Source: Malania oleifera (lineage: Eukaryota > Streptophyta > Magnoliopsida > Santalales > Ximeniaceae). Taken from it: DNA of 64,000 nt. The notes under the pieces were generated by a model, which did not search any database, had not been told where the DNA came from, and saw nothing but the letters and a program-made list of their open reading frames with translations. This document shows, piece after piece, positions 1-10,786 of the stretch. The stretch spans positions 68,443,601 through 68,507,600 of the forward strand of contig NC_080428.1 of NCBI RefSeq assembly GCF_029873635.1. The letters are read 5' to 3'. Numbering within the stretch: position 1 is the first letter of the stretch; each line of letters opens with the position of its first letter. A program made the translations under genes and the position numbers.

Positions 1-942
1 AGGGTCTAGAATGACGAGGAATAATAATATTAAAAGTTTAATGTAGTTGCCGCTAACCTGTTACTTTCTTAGGTGCGGTTAGCTTACCTAATTACTACCT
101 ATTGATTGGTCTCTAGACTAATCATAGGCCAAGTAACCAGTAGTCTCGGTCTGCATTTACAAGAGTTGGGATTAAGAGTTCAGTTATGCGAGGGAAAGGT
201 ACTAACACCCTCTACACACCCGTTCTACGAACGATACCTAATTAAATATGAATTATCCCTAAACTGAATCTAACCGTCTTTAATAAACTCCTTAAAAATA
301 AATAAATATTAAAATTTTAAAATAAAATATAAAATAAGGTGCGATTTAGGAGGGGATTTTATTAGATAAACTCCCCTTAGAACTAATATAGATGAGCTCT
401 GAAATACTTCTTTACCTTTTGTTTAATTATTGGGACACACACACACACAAATAGAATATATACATATAATAATTAAACAAATTAATCAAATTTGATCAAA
501 ATGAGCCTTTAAAACATTCCGAGATTTTTTCAAAAATTTATTTAGAATTTTCTAAATTTTTTTTTAACATTTTCTACAGTTTCTAAATATTTTTAAAGAC
601 TTTTTTCCCTTCATATTTGATATTTTTATTTTTAATTTTTTTTACCCAAGTCCAAATAACTCAAATAATTTTTATTTATTTATCTTGATTTTTAAATATT
701 TTTTCTTGACTTTTACTATTTTCCCCAATTTTTTTAAAAAATTAATTTTAAAATTACATAAACTGAACTGGCAGTTTGGAAGAGTCAAACCGGTTTAATT
801 GGTCTAAACTGAGTCAATGGGTTAGCTCAAGTTGACTCGGGTAAGACTGGGTTTGACTTAGTCGGGTCGAGGAAGAGTGGCCACGTATTAGCTAGTGGTG
901 GCGACATGTGGGCACGTGTCAGACTCGGGTCTCGAGTTAGGT
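1..942. repeat. Old dispersed repeat flanking the chromovirus
   Basis: This stretch has no coding potential. About 1-500 reads as a diverged reverse complement of 46370-46900: both hold a segment with 'GGGTGAGTAGGGGGTGCG' or its complement (here around 200-235), then text about an agreed-on start of a TTAATTA-rich tail. About 500-760 is a poly-T/AT tract that matches the A-rich tract at 46080-46370 in inverted form. 760-940 is a GACTCGG/GTTGAC-rich part comparable with 43450-43560 and 45850-46060. A (CA)n run lies near 427-447. It looks like an internal or LTR part of an old retrotransposon that I cannot name. The chromovirus at 948 is inserted in it. Confidence 0.5.
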
Positions 943-2284
943 ATTCGTATAACGCCCCGAACCCGTTGCGGGCCCGAGGTGCTACTTTAGTGACATCCGT
1001 GTACTTGATACCATATCATAATATAAAACATGTAGTGGAATAAGTAAAACATTCTCCATAGTCTATTACCAGAGTCTAACCATCAACATACAACAAAGTC
1101 TTTTCATTCTCTGTTGACATTGGTGTATTCCCAAGACGGGAGGTGAATTGAAATTTTAAAATTTTTTCTTAGGTTCAACTAATCCAACAATCAATATTAC
1201 ACAAATCTAGGGTCTGTCTATGCAATTCCAATATGCGCAGATAAATATAACGTGCGAAAATTAAATAATGCGCAACATTCACAATATAACATACACGTGC
1301 AGAAATATAAATTGCAGAAATATAAACAGTGCACTCACGATATGTTATTAGGGTTCGGTCAATTGTGCCTACGTCCCCACCTTGGCTACACCAGCATAAG
1401 GATTCCACTACGGCTCATTTAACGGGTGGAGCGGCACTTGTTACAATCAGGTCAATTAGCACAGGGCTAACCTCAACCTTTACAACTAGGTCAATTAGCG
1501 GGGCTGACCTCAACCTATACCTTACTAGGATAGTGCACCTAACTTTCCTAATCGGGTCTAAGCCAATCTAGGACTATTCCATAGGACTAGTTTCCCTCTT
1601 CAGGCCCATGCCTAGAATACAACAAACGTAAATTTTGCAAACATGGAAATGCTTCTTACACAAGCTGATATGTACCAACTATAAGCTTGGTGCTCTACGT
1701 GTGTAATCAACACTCAAAGTTATGTTCTATAAACAACCAAGCACAAGTGTGTTCTAACAAGCTATTTCTTTGAAACTAGATATAACAAATCTCAATACTT
1801 GATTAGGGTTTCAAAAATGCAGATCAAATCAAACTAACTCAAAATATTTTACTTTAATGAAATAAGCACAAGAGTAGTTTGGAGTATATAGTTTGTAAAA
1901 AATATTTTGCACACAAAATATTATTGCTATAGGAATCTTTGTAATGACAATGCAAAGATCCTTAAGCTAATGAGTTTTTCCCACTAGATTTATCAAACAA
2001 AAATATGTGGAAAAACTCTTGCTTGACTCCCCAAAAACAATAACAATCAATCAAGAAAAAAAATGGGAGTATAAGAAATTTATAACAAGCAATAGCACAA
2101 TAAGAAACTCTTACAAAGTTTGGATTAATCAAGGAAATGGATGTATGAGAGTATTTGAACTAAAATAGGCAAGATAAGTTTTTAGAAATTGAGAGGATTT
2201 TTGACTAATTATGTGACAACCTGAATAATAATGAGATTTAAATAATAAAGAGGAAGGGAAATGGAAAGAGTAACAGAAGGAGGA

Positions 2285-2530
2285 AGTCGACTTTGTCGAC
2301 GAATGCGAAAACGTTCGTCGATGACATTGCACTTTGGAAGGAAAAATTGGGGGGAATCATCAGGGCTTCGTCGATGAATACAGGGGATTCATCGATGAGG
2401 GTTTAAGAGAATTCGTCGACGAAAATTGAATTTCGTTGATGAAGAAATATCGAGAGAGTTTTGAGCCGACTGAATTTCTTCAACGAAATTATTGAAGGAT
2501 TCGTCGACGAATGACGTGGCTCGTTGACGA
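2285..2530. repeat. TTCGTCGACGAA-type palindrome array in a U3 region
   Basis: About eight copies of a motif close to TTCGTCGACGAA occur here, spaced roughly 20-40 bp. Perfect 12-bp palindromes are at 2412-2423 and 2500-2511; others carry CATCGATGA or CGTTGATGA variants. The array stops just before the TATA box at 2540. Confidence 0.85.
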
Positions 2531-2539
2531 ATCCAGTTC

Positions 2540-2547
2540 TATAAATA
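2540..2547 (+). promoter_or_regulatory. TATA box of the nested gypsy solo LTR
   Basis: TATAAATA follows the palindrome array within 30 bp and precedes a pyrimidine-rich (CT)n leader at 2589-2643. The same order is seen in the sister LTR at 18169-18176. This position marks the likely U3/R boundary; activity is inferred. Confidence 0.6.
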
Positions 2548-3247
2548 TAAAAATCCAGATTTTTGTTACTTCACAACTAAGCAAGCTTATTCTCTCTCTC
2601 TCTCTCCCCTTCAACCCTCTCTCTTTCTCTCTCTCTCTCTCTCTTATCATTTTTGGGCCATATTTACGCCGGATCGACAATCCGAAGTCACCACGACGCT
2701 CCTGGGGAAGTTCTCTCCAAATCTGCCAGAGCGGATCGTTGGTGAAAACAAGTTGAAAATCATCCCTGAGTTGAGGTAAAACTTTTTAAGTCAAATTTGG
2801 TCTTACGACAGTTATAGGAAATGATATACACGTAGAAATATCGAAGTTTAATGCTGGAAGTTTTCAGTTTCAGAGTATTGATTAGGAAATCCTACGGGGG
2901 TTAGACCAGGATATTTTAGGGGCGTTCGCAGTAGTCAGGTAAGGGAATAAACTAAAACAGTTACTTTTCACTCAAATTACTATTATTTATGAGTAAACTA
3001 ATTTTCTGAAAATATTAACGATATTTGAATATTATGAAATCAATGCACGTTTGGGAAAAATACTGTTATTATGTTGAAACATGTATATATGTATTAGATG
3101 CCAGAAATCATGATTTTCAAATGCAATGTATGGTTTTTATACAGAAAATGTGTGGCATGAATATTATTTTACATGGAGAAATATTATGATATGATAATTA
3201 TATGAATGCAATATGATTTGAGAAGTTATGGAAATATACAGTATATT

Positions 3248-3420
3248 ATGATTTCGGCACGAGGCCGTATTTATGTATGATTTCGGCATGAGGCCGTATT
3301 TATGTATGATTTTGGCACGAGGCATTATTTACGTATGTTCGGTACGAGGCCATATTTATGAAATGATCGGCACGAGGCCGTATTTATGAAATGTTCGGCA
3401 CGAGGCCATAATTATGAAAT
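3248..3420 (+). repeat. ~28-bp tandem repeat, CGGCACGAGGCCG core
   Basis: Six imperfect units of 27-30 bp with the core TTCGGCACGAGGCCGTATTT. The inner CGGC...GGCCG halves can pair as a hairpin. The sister LTR has a shorter version at about 18925-19030. Confidence 0.85.
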
Positions 3421-4499
3421 TATGAAAGATGCTATACTATCATGTACTATATGTTATCAGAATTCAGATGTTAGTTTAGTTCAGTTTCAGGAGCTCGGTA
3501 CCGTAACTATATAGATTAGATATCTATGTTCAGATTAGTACTAACCACCCCACGAGGGGGTGGGAGATGGATAGTCAATATGACTTTCAGTAAAGTGTGG
3601 ACGTCCACCTGGCAGTTCGGACCAGGGTGTGGTGGGCTCATTGTACTTACAAACATATTTGACTCGGCAGTGGTCGGCCAGCCATTGCTGGGTCCCACCT
3701 TCGGGCTGCACAACCCGTCATGGGGGGTAATACATAACATTAGCTAGCTATTCATCCTGGGTATATTTTTAGTATTATTATCAGTTATAACAGATACTTT
3801 ACGCACGATATGATTTATTAGCAAGTATGAAAGTAAATGATTATTTAGTATGTTATGATAAATGCCTACAAATATATGAACTGTACTGTATATGTATAAA
3901 TGCCTTAAATATTCATGTTGCCACACAGTTGTATTTAGTTTACTTTCCCTTACTGAGAAGTGTCTCACCCCCGAACTAAATATATTTTTCAGGAAACCCT
4001 GAGTGACCAGCGGGTCATAGCCGCTGTGGAGTCAGTGATATTACCCTGCTAGGAGGGTGAGTTTTTGTACTAGGGTCAAAATTATTCTGTGTTTGACCCT
4101 AGAATTATTTTGATATTTATGGGGATGTATATAAGTATAGTTATATGATGGTGTAGTAAACTCTGGTATTATGTTTTATGGATGAATGATTTAGATTTTA
4201 TGTTTACTACTGCTTAGGTTTTCGTTGTGATTGACAGGTGTCCCTGTTACCCACGGGTTCGGGTTGGCTTTTCTATTTATTATGTTACATTTTATGTTAA
4301 GAAATTGAGGTCGTTGCAAATTATCTTGCTAATCTCTACTTAATTTGCACAAATGAGGCTCTATATATAGACAAAGGCCAAATTATAACCGTTGGGGACA
4401 TATGGGTCATTATTAGGAATGTTTTAAAACCAATCAGGAAAATTAACCCCATTTAATTAAATTTAACCCCAGTAAAAAATAAGCAACCCGAGAGGTTTT

Positions 4500-4860
4500 A
4501 GGTGGCTGAACCTTAGTTTAATCGCCCGAATAAACTCAGTTTAAAAATCTATTTTTAAACGTTCGAGTGCCTAAGTCTTGGTTCGGTTGGCTGAACCAAG
4601 GTGATTTTCCTATTGTCCGTGGTTCGGGTGCTCGGTCTAATATTCGGTTAATTGAACTAACAAGTTTGGTCACTCGAGACCATTTTGAACGTAAGGGTTC
4701 AGTCGCCTGGGTTGGTGAAAAGTACCATGACACAGGTTCAGTCACCCGAGGGCGACACTTTAATTATAGGTTTAGTCGCCCGAAACTTGGTCAACTCGCT
4801 GACTTCTTAGCGGTTCGGGCACCCAAGGTGTTTTGAACACCAAGAGTTTGGTCGCTCGAC
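4500..4860. repeat. GGTTCAGTCGCCCGA-type motif array upstream of a TATA box
   Basis: At least eight variants of a GGTTCAGTCGCCCGA or GGTTCGGTTGGCTGAACC motif are scattered here. One forms a perfect 8-bp stem (CTTGGTTC at 4577-4584 with GAACCAAG at 4593-4600). On the minus strand the array lies directly upstream of the TATA-like sequence near 4366. A similar array is at 45170-45355 in a related LTR. Confidence 0.7.
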
Positions 4861-6075
4861 CTCTGATAGTGTTTTTCATTTTAAGTCAAATTTTGCCTCA
4901 GTTAATTCCCCTGATATGATAAGTGATGTTGGGGACTATGTGCACTAAGTGTTGGGACTTAGGGTCTTTTCCAAGGTCTTTTTACCTTATTGGAAAAATC
5001 CAGCATTGGTCGACATTTGGTGGACCAAAGGGTGCTCCCTAAGGTCAAACTACGGTCTTGAGCTTTAGTTCCTATATGCATGCCATGCATTAATTATTAC
5101 AGACCATTCTTATATTACTATTACAGACCCAACATTAAACTTATAAAATTACAACAGTGAATCTTTTGGGTCTTCTTTTGCTTCAAGCCAGTGTGTGCCA
5201 CATGCTATCAATATGATCCAGTTAGTATGATCCTGCACACAAACTTGAAAGCCATCGAATACAAAGAGTATTTGTCATTATCAAAATCGGGAATGACCTA
5301 TAAGGTCAACATTCTCATATTACATCTCGAACTAAAAAATCAACTAATTCGTTCCATATGACCACAATACAAGCCCTAAGGCATACAACATAAATATCTC
5401 ACATCTGAGTTCTTGTAGACACTCACAAAAAGAAACAATACTAGTCTCCACACCCTGGTTCTGCTAAACTCGATCTTTGTGATTCCCTGAAAAGATATAT
5501 TGTATAACGGAGTGAGACACCTCTCAATAAGGAAGATTAAGTTAATGACAGTGTGTGGTCAACAAGTGTTTCAGTGTATACAAAATCATACATTCTCTCT
5601 TTTAATGAAAATAGTATATATACCCACTTCTCATTTCTCATAGTACAAAATAGTACTACATAAATATACTAATATGCATAAAAGACCCACCTGGAACTAT
5701 ACGCCATGTATAAAACCCCGTGGTATAGGTTGTGCTACCTGAAAGTTGGACTAAAACCTGGGGGATCAACCCAGACCAAGTCACTCCCTACTAACTATGT
5801 TTGTAGGCTTTCGTAACTCACTTGCGGGTCCGATTGCCTTACCACTTCTTGGTAAGTACTTACAAGGAAGGTAACACCTCTACCTGGGTCAATTGGCTAG
5901 GACCACCCAACACCACTCTCGCAGTACAGTGTGGGCGCACTCGGTCAAATGGTGAAACACTCTTTAGCTACGGTACCGTGCTCATAACAACTGGGTTCAT
6001 ACGGTTCCTAGAGCATATTATGCAATTTAAGTAATTTAACACTGTACTTTAAACTCATTTCACATAAAATTTGTC

Positions 6076-6213
6076 ATTTTATAAATCCCGGCCTTACGCT
6101 GTTTAATACAAACTCGGGCCTTGGCCCTTTGTTACAACTCGGCTCTCAGCCACTGAATAAAACTCCAGCCTTTGGCCGTTTGGTAAAACTCGGCCCTTGC
6201 GGCCATTATATAA
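6076..6213 (-). repeat. ~28-bp CGGCC repeats in the chromovirus 3' LTR
   Basis: About five units of the type AACTCGGCCCTTGGCCGTTT with 27-29 bp spacing. The same array is at about 20140-20275 in the 5' LTR. It resembles, in opposite orientation, the CGGCACGAGGCCG repeats of the gypsy solo LTRs. Confidence 0.75.
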
Positions 6214-6794
6214 ATCCCTGCATTAATCAAACAGTTCCAGTATGTTTCACAAACAGTTCAGTATTACACAAATACTCCCATTTCTAGTATTTCCATATCT
6301 CTCAAAATAGTATTCACTTGCCATACAATTTTCCATATTTAAAAAAAACATAGCCCGTAGGCAAGCAATAAGAACACCGTATAAATGATTTTTAGGATCA
6401 AACTGAACTTTCCACTGTTCATTTCTACTCAAAATATCATATTATATATCCTAGGTTTGAAAATGGGACTTTTGAACAATTGGTTTTTGAAAACTCATCT
6501 GAAAACATAAATATAACTACTCAATAAACATTTCCATCGGTTCAAAATCATAAAAATGCTGCATTAACATTATCCCCTTACTTGTATTCAAAATAGGAAC
6601 AGAAACGGACCGAAAATCGAAAACCCTAGCTTTTTGGACCTATGAAACTACGAAATCCTATGCGCCAAACAATGAAAGAGTGATCCAGGAGCACGTGGGA
6701 GCCCGTAGGAACCTTTTGATGAAGAAATCTCGAAACCCTAGCAGAGCTCAAAAGAGGGGTTTTCGAGATTTCCAAGAAAAAATGAGCTCACTTC

Positions 6795-6802
6795 TATTTA
6801 TA
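6795..6802 (-). promoter_or_regulatory. TATA box of the chromovirus 3' LTR
   Basis: TATAAATA on the minus strand, matched at 20831-20838 in the 5' LTR. Upstream of it (6838-6945) are hairpin-forming TCGTCG motifs, for example AAAATCG/CGATTTT at 6850-6867. Confidence 0.55.
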
Positions 6803-7036
6803 GGTGGGCAGCCTAGGAGAAAATCGGTATCAGTTTCCCCTGTTCCCACAAAATCGTCGTCGATTTTGTGTTTGACTGGTCCAATTGACCCAAAATTGTG
6901 GTCAGTTTTCCTCCAGCTTGGAAAATCGTCGCTGGTTTTGGCCCTAACTTGCCCTATTCCTTCCTTTTATTTTATTTTATTTTATTTCTCCCTTTTATAT
7001 TCATTTTCCTTTATTTTTCAGGTTCAGGTTCCTACA

Positions 7037-7048
7037 ATCTCCCCTTTT
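7037..7048 (-). other. Polypurine tract of the chromovirus
   Basis: On the minus strand the purine run AAAAGGGGAGAT directly precedes the 3' LTR start TGTAGG. This is the expected plus-strand primer of an LTR retrotransposon and fixes the LTR boundary at 7036. Confidence 0.85.
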
Positions 7049-7370
7049 AATCAGAATTTCATCCTTGAAATTTGCTAACTGTTACTGATCATACTCTAAA
7101 CTTATAACTTCACTCTACAGAAGAGTTGGCAGCCACCCATATAGCGGCTTTGGCCTAAGTTTATTGCATACCCTCACTTATGGCGGGAGAATACCATGGT
7201 TACAACATAAGGTCTCAAAGATAACAATCTCATACAAAACTCTCCCAGCAACCCTCCATACATAAACTCCTAAATGACAATAAATTAAACATACTTACCT
7301 TAGCGGAACTACATATAAAACTAGCACGAACCTGCTCAACCGTACTAGTCTGTCTAATACTGATCCTCAC

Positions 7371-7790
7371 TGAAAAGCTGTGGGTACTTCTGACATATTT
7401 TTGCCTCTAGCTCCCAAGAAGCCTCCTCAATTGCGTGGTTTTGCCATATCACTTTCACTAATGGTATGTCCTTAGTACGCAACTTCTATACCTTCTGGTC
7501 CATAATTTGATCCGGTACCTCCTCATATGCTAATGCGTCTATGATCTCCAAAGGTTCATAACTTAGCACGTGCAAAGGGTTTGGAACGTACTTCCTCAAC
7601 ACTGACACGTGAAACACATCATGAACTCTAGACAATGCCGGGGGTAACACCACTCGTAAGCAATTGGACCTATCCTTTATAGGATCTCAAATGGCCTAAT
7701 GTATCGAGGGCTCAATTTCCCCTTCTTCCCAAACCTCATCACCCCTTTCATCAGGAAAATCTTCAGGAATACCATATCCCCGATCTCGAA
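7371..7790 (-). pseudogene. Integrase C terminus and chromodomain (broken)
   Basis: Read on the minus strand, this segment holds a recognisable 'VHDVFHVSVLRKY' motif (integrase C-terminal region) followed by a chromodomain-like stretch with 'IPLVKVIWQNH', 'EEASWELE' and 'KYPQLF'. Chromodomains bind modified histone H3 tails and direct integration of chromoviruses into heterochromatin. One clear in-frame stop lies between 'DQKV' and 'KLRTKD'. The last ~320 bases before the polypurine tract (7049-7370) show no coding. This domain is the basis for calling the element a chromovirus. Confidence 0.8.
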
Positions 7791-8476
7791 CTCTAGCTCT
7801 CATCGGTGCGTATTCGCATAACTCTTCTGCTGACTCTGTGCTGCTCTAATCCTCTCCCTGCTAAGCTTAACCTTTGTAAAGGTCTGCTGAATCAATCCAA
7901 TCCCAAAATCGGCCGCTCGCTTACCTCGTCCCAGTACAACGGAGATCGACACCGACGACCATACAAAGCCTCATATGGTGCCATCTCTATAATGACCTCG
8001 TAGCTATTATTATGTGCAAACTCTACAAACGATAGATACCGAATCTAACTGTCCCCAAAATCCAGCACACACGCCTGCAGCATATCCTCTAGAGTCTGAA
8101 TGGTCCTCTTATATTGTCCATCAGTCTGCAGGTGAAACGAGGTACTGAATGTGAGCTGCGATCCTAAGGCATCTTGCAAACTCTTCTAGAAACGAGAGGT
8201 AAATCGTGGGTCTCGATCTGAAATGATAGAAATTAGGATGCCGTGGAGTCGTACAATCTCCTGCACATATAGCTCGGCCAGCCTATTAATGGAATAGATG
8301 ACTCTGATGGGAACAAAGTGCGTAGTCTTCATCAGCCAATCCACTATAACCAAGATGGCATTCTGACCATACACCGCTTCAGGTAACCCCGATACAAAAT
8401 CCATCGAGATATGCTCCCACTTCCACTTGGGAATGTCAAGTGATTGTAGTGGTCCTGCTAGCCTTTGGTGTTTCAC
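7791..8476 (-). pseudogene. Ty3/gypsy integrase catalytic core (broken)
   Basis: The integrase core inserts the cDNA into the genome by DDE chemistry. Its first acidic residue is visible in 'HISMDFVSGLP' (about 8401-8399) and the second in 'IISDRDPRF' (about 8218-8216). The third, normally Glu near the end of an 'HxQTDGQ' motif, appears here as Lys ('TDGQYKRT', near 8115-8130), so the active site is dead. 'VIVDWLMK' has Trp where the family has Arg. A stop interrupts the frame shortly after 'RFTSRF'. Downstream motifs '[10 protein letters not shown]' and 'MAPYEALYGRRC' follow in a broken frame. The N terminus joins the zinc-binding region at 8477. Confidence 0.88.
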
Positions 8477-8790
8477 TTTAACCTGCTAACATGTCAGGCA
8501 CTGCTTCACAAATCTAGAAATTTCCCTTTTTATGTTACTCCACTAGAACAATTCCCACAAATCTCTATACATCTTCGTACTCCCTGGATGAATAGTATAA
8601 ATAGTGCGATGAGCCTCCTCTAGAATGACCCGTTTTTTATTGGCATCATTCGGTACACCAATCCTGGTATGGAATCTCAACATCCCATCAATAGAGATAT
8701 TGAAATCTGGCTTTAAACCATTATGAACCCCTTCCATAACCTCTACCAACTCTGTGTCTTCCTTTTGAGCAATTTTGATTCTTTCCTACA
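8477..8790 (-). pseudogene. Integrase zinc-binding (H2C2) domain (broken)
   Basis: The minus-strand reading 'MLRFHTRIGVPND', 'ILEEAHRTIYTIHPGSTK' and 'MYRDLWELF' is the N-terminal H2C2 zinc domain of gypsy integrases. The two His and the 'CLTC' Cys pair remain, but TAG codons replace a Trp codon after 'WELF' and a Gln codon after 'CLTC'. It is continuous with RNase H upstream and the catalytic core downstream. Confidence 0.85.
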
Positions 8791-9310
8791 AGGTTGGGTG
8801 AATAACTAAACTAGAATGAACACTTGTGGGTATCTGTCTGCCAAATCCACTCCCAACCTCTCAAGATCTATCATGATCTGATGTTGTACAACTGCTGAAA
8901 TCGACGCACTCACTGGCTTCTGACTCAAAACATCAACTATCACATTAGCTTTCCTGGGGTGGTAACTAATGGTGTAGCTCGAGCCACCTATGTTACCTCA
9001 TATTCAACTCCTTCTGGGTGAAGAAGTATTTTATACTCTTATGATTAGTAAAGATCTTGCACTTTTCACTGTATAAGTAGTGCTGCCAGATCTTTAGTGC
9101 AAATACCACTGCTGCCAAATCTAAATCATGCGTAGGGTAGCTTTTCTCGTACTCCTTGATATGGTAAGAAGCATATGTGATAAATTTCCCCTATTGCATC
9201 AAAACACACTTGAGTCCCTTTTGGGATACGTCACTGTAGATAACGTAACCACCACCCCTTGATGGAATGGTCAATACTGGAGTAGTGACTAAACGTTGCT
9301 TCAATTCCTG
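8791..9310 (-). pseudogene. Ty3/gypsy RNase H domain (broken)
   Basis: RNase H removes the RNA strand of the RNA-DNA hybrid during reverse transcription. The minus strand reads 'YVIYSDVSQKGLKCVLMQ', 'YEKSYPTHDLDLAAVVFALK', 'YSEKCKIFTNHKSIKYFF' and 'QKELNMR', all RNase H landmarks of this family. Stops follow 'CVLMQ' and 'ELNMR'. The Asp of the usual 'TDH' motif is Asn here ('FTNHKS'). It lies directly after RT. Confidence 0.85.
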
Positions 9311-10110
9311 GAAACTCTAGTCACATTCTCCAGTCCACTCAAACCTACTATTCTTTCTTGTAAGCTGTGTCAGAGGACCCGACAGTTTAGAAAAGCCCTC
9401 GACAAACCAGTGATAATACCCAGTCAGACCTAAAAAACTTCGAACCTCATGCATGCTCCTCGTTCTCGCCCAATCAACTACTGCCTCTACCTTGCTTAGG
9501 TCCATTGATATTCCCTCCCTAGACACTACATGCCCTAGAAATGCAATCTGTTCCAGCCAGAACTTACATTTATTGAATTTAGCAAATAACTTCTTCTCCC
9601 TGAGTACCTGAAGAACCAATCTCATATAAGTCTCATGCTCTATTGGACTCCTCGAATAAATCAAGATGTCATCAATAAACACTACCACGAACTGATCGAA
9701 GTACTCATGGAATACCCTGTTGATTAGGTCCATGAATGCTGCAAGTGCATTCGTCAAACCAAACGGTATAACTAAAAATTCATAATGGCTATACTGGGTT
9801 CGAAAGGCTATCTTCGATACATCCTCTGTCGTCACCTTCAACTAGTGATACCCGGATCACAGATTGATCTTAGAGAAAACCTGAGTAGCCTTCAGCTGGT
9901 CAAATAGGTCGTGAATAAGAGGTAATGAGTATTTATTCTTCACTGTCCCCTTGTTAATCTCCCTATAGTCGATGCACATCCTTATCGACTCGTCTTTTTT
10001 CTTTATGAAAAACACTGGCGCTCTACCAGGGTGATATGCTCGGTCTAATGAATGAACCCCTTGTCAAGAAGTTCCTACAACTGCTATTTCAGCTCCTAAA
10101 GTTGTGTCGG
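9311..10110 (-). pseudogene. Ty3/gypsy reverse transcriptase (broken)
   Basis: The best-preserved part is 9317-9841 (174 codons open). It contains '[20 protein letters not shown]', the catalytic '[15 protein letters not shown]' (the two Asp at about 9673-9668) and '[19 protein letters not shown]', ending in '[20 protein letters not shown]'. Upstream of 9841 the frame has TGA and TAG codons at family positions that normally hold Arg and Gln, and 9960-10110 keeps 'ELLDKGFIH' and 'FHK' fragments between stops. The catalytic residues survive but the enzyme is truncated. Confidence 0.92.
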
Positions 10111-10437
10111 AGCCATTCTGTACGACACCTTGGAGATTGGTGCCGTCCTTGGTGCTAACTCAATAGTAAACTCCACAATCTGGAGACAATCTTGGTAAGT
10201 CCTCGGGAAACACATCTGGGAACTCCCGCATCACTAGAATATCCTCCAGCTTTAGTCCCTCTTTTGGTTCCGCTTTCACACATGCTAGGTACCCTTGGCA
10301 GCCATTCAGGAGTAACCTTCTCATTTGTATTGCTGAGAGGATTTGTGGTGCAGAGCGCACACAAACGACCCGACGAATTTAAACTTCTACTCCCCCAGAG
10401 GTCTAAACACTACCTCCTTCTTTTGGCAATCTATGTT
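10111..10437 (-). pseudogene. Protease-RT linker of the chromovirus (broken)
   Basis: On the minus strand 'EFPDVFPEDLPRLSPD' is the highly conserved linker just before RT in gypsy polyproteins. Upstream of it lie 'NIDCQKKEVVFRPLG' and 'KFKFVGSFVCAL' from the protease C-terminal extension, with a TAG between. The reading continues, after the nested LTR at 10438-15247, with 'MDWLSS' at about 15255-15290. Confidence 0.85.
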
Positions 10438-10763
10438 TGTAACGCGCCGAACCTGAAAACTCAGTCCGGTGTGTTATACCTAAATAAACAGTGCTTTGTG
10501 GCACCCCGAACCCACCTGGTGGGACCTGGGTGCCACGTAATCCATTTTCCTGTACGTATTATTCCATTAACAATTATGCAGCGGAAAACATAACTACAAT
10601 CCTTAACGAATATAATACCAGAGTTTTCTACATCTATCTACATTCCAAAATAAACCATTCATCCACCTGTATCCACATATATACATATCTCCAAAAACAT
10701 AATCTACAACTTTAGTATTCACAACTCAGAAGATTTAATGAAATTAGGAATAGCTTCCTAGGC

Positions 10764-10786
10764 GGGGGGGGGGGGGGGGGGGGGGG
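10764..10786. repeat. G23 homopolymer
   Basis: Twenty-three consecutive G occur where the related LTRs have shorter G or C runs (44091-44100 and 49749-49760). It is an expansion by slippage or, possibly, an assembly artefact. Confidence 0.9.

Larger units (their letters stand above)
2212..4318 (+). mobile_element. Gypsy-type solo LTR (2.1 kb), third level of nesting
   Basis: It begins TGTGACAACC and ends GGTCGTTGCA and is flanked by the perfect duplication AATTA (2207-2211 and 4319-4323). Length is 2107 bp. It is the same family as the solo LTR at 17853-19964. From the left it holds a palindrome array (2285-2530), a TATA box (2540), a CT-rich tract (2589-2643), a ~28-bp tandem repeat (3248-3420), a GGTACCGTAAC block, and a block with GGGCTGCACAACCCGTC. 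The TATA box at about 330 bp from the LTR start and the long downstream part show that it is on the plus strand. Confidence 0.88.
1112..5311 (-). mobile_element. Copia-like solo LTR, itself interrupted
   Basis: It starts TGTTGAC and ends GTCAACA and is flanked by the perfect 5-bp duplication TTCTC (1107-1111 and 5312-5316). Without the nested LTR at 2212-4318 it is about 2.09 kb, close to the related LTR at 47746-49785. In its own orientation it begins with a TTTTGATAATGACAAA-like block and ends with 'CCTCCCGTCTTGGGAATAC', features shared with the LTRs at 10739, 44066 and 47746. A TATA-like TATATATA lies at about 4366-4373 (minus strand). The family resembles SIRE-type copia LTRs by its start and its 'TTCACC..CTTGGGA' end, but no internal region is present to prove this. 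Confidence 0.8.
948..7036 (-). repeat. 3' LTR of the chromovirus (split by a nested LTR)
   Basis: The two parts, 948-1111 and 5312-7036, together align with the 5' LTR at 17076-21032. Examples are the shared 'GTGCTACTTTAGTGACATC' block near 975 and 17112, and the shared end 'GGTTCCTACA' at 7027-7036 and 21023-21032. Net length is about 1.88 kb. A polypurine tract abuts it at 7037. Its uninterrupted segment near 5905-5925 gives the empty version of the site that is occupied by a solo LTR in the 5' LTR. Confidence 0.9.

Noticed and set aside
2489-2756. Open frames across the CT-rich tract of the solo LTR
   Set aside because: They translate (CT)n/(GA)n repeats and palindrome units.
6680-7078. 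132-codon plus-strand open frame
   Set aside because: It spans the chromovirus 3' LTR start and runs antisense into the polypurine tract, with low-complexity Phe/Tyr/Ser text.
10192-10593. 133-codon plus-strand open frame
   Set aside because: It overlaps the well-supported minus-strand gypsy protease-RT linker and a nested LTR end; it is the antisense of those.
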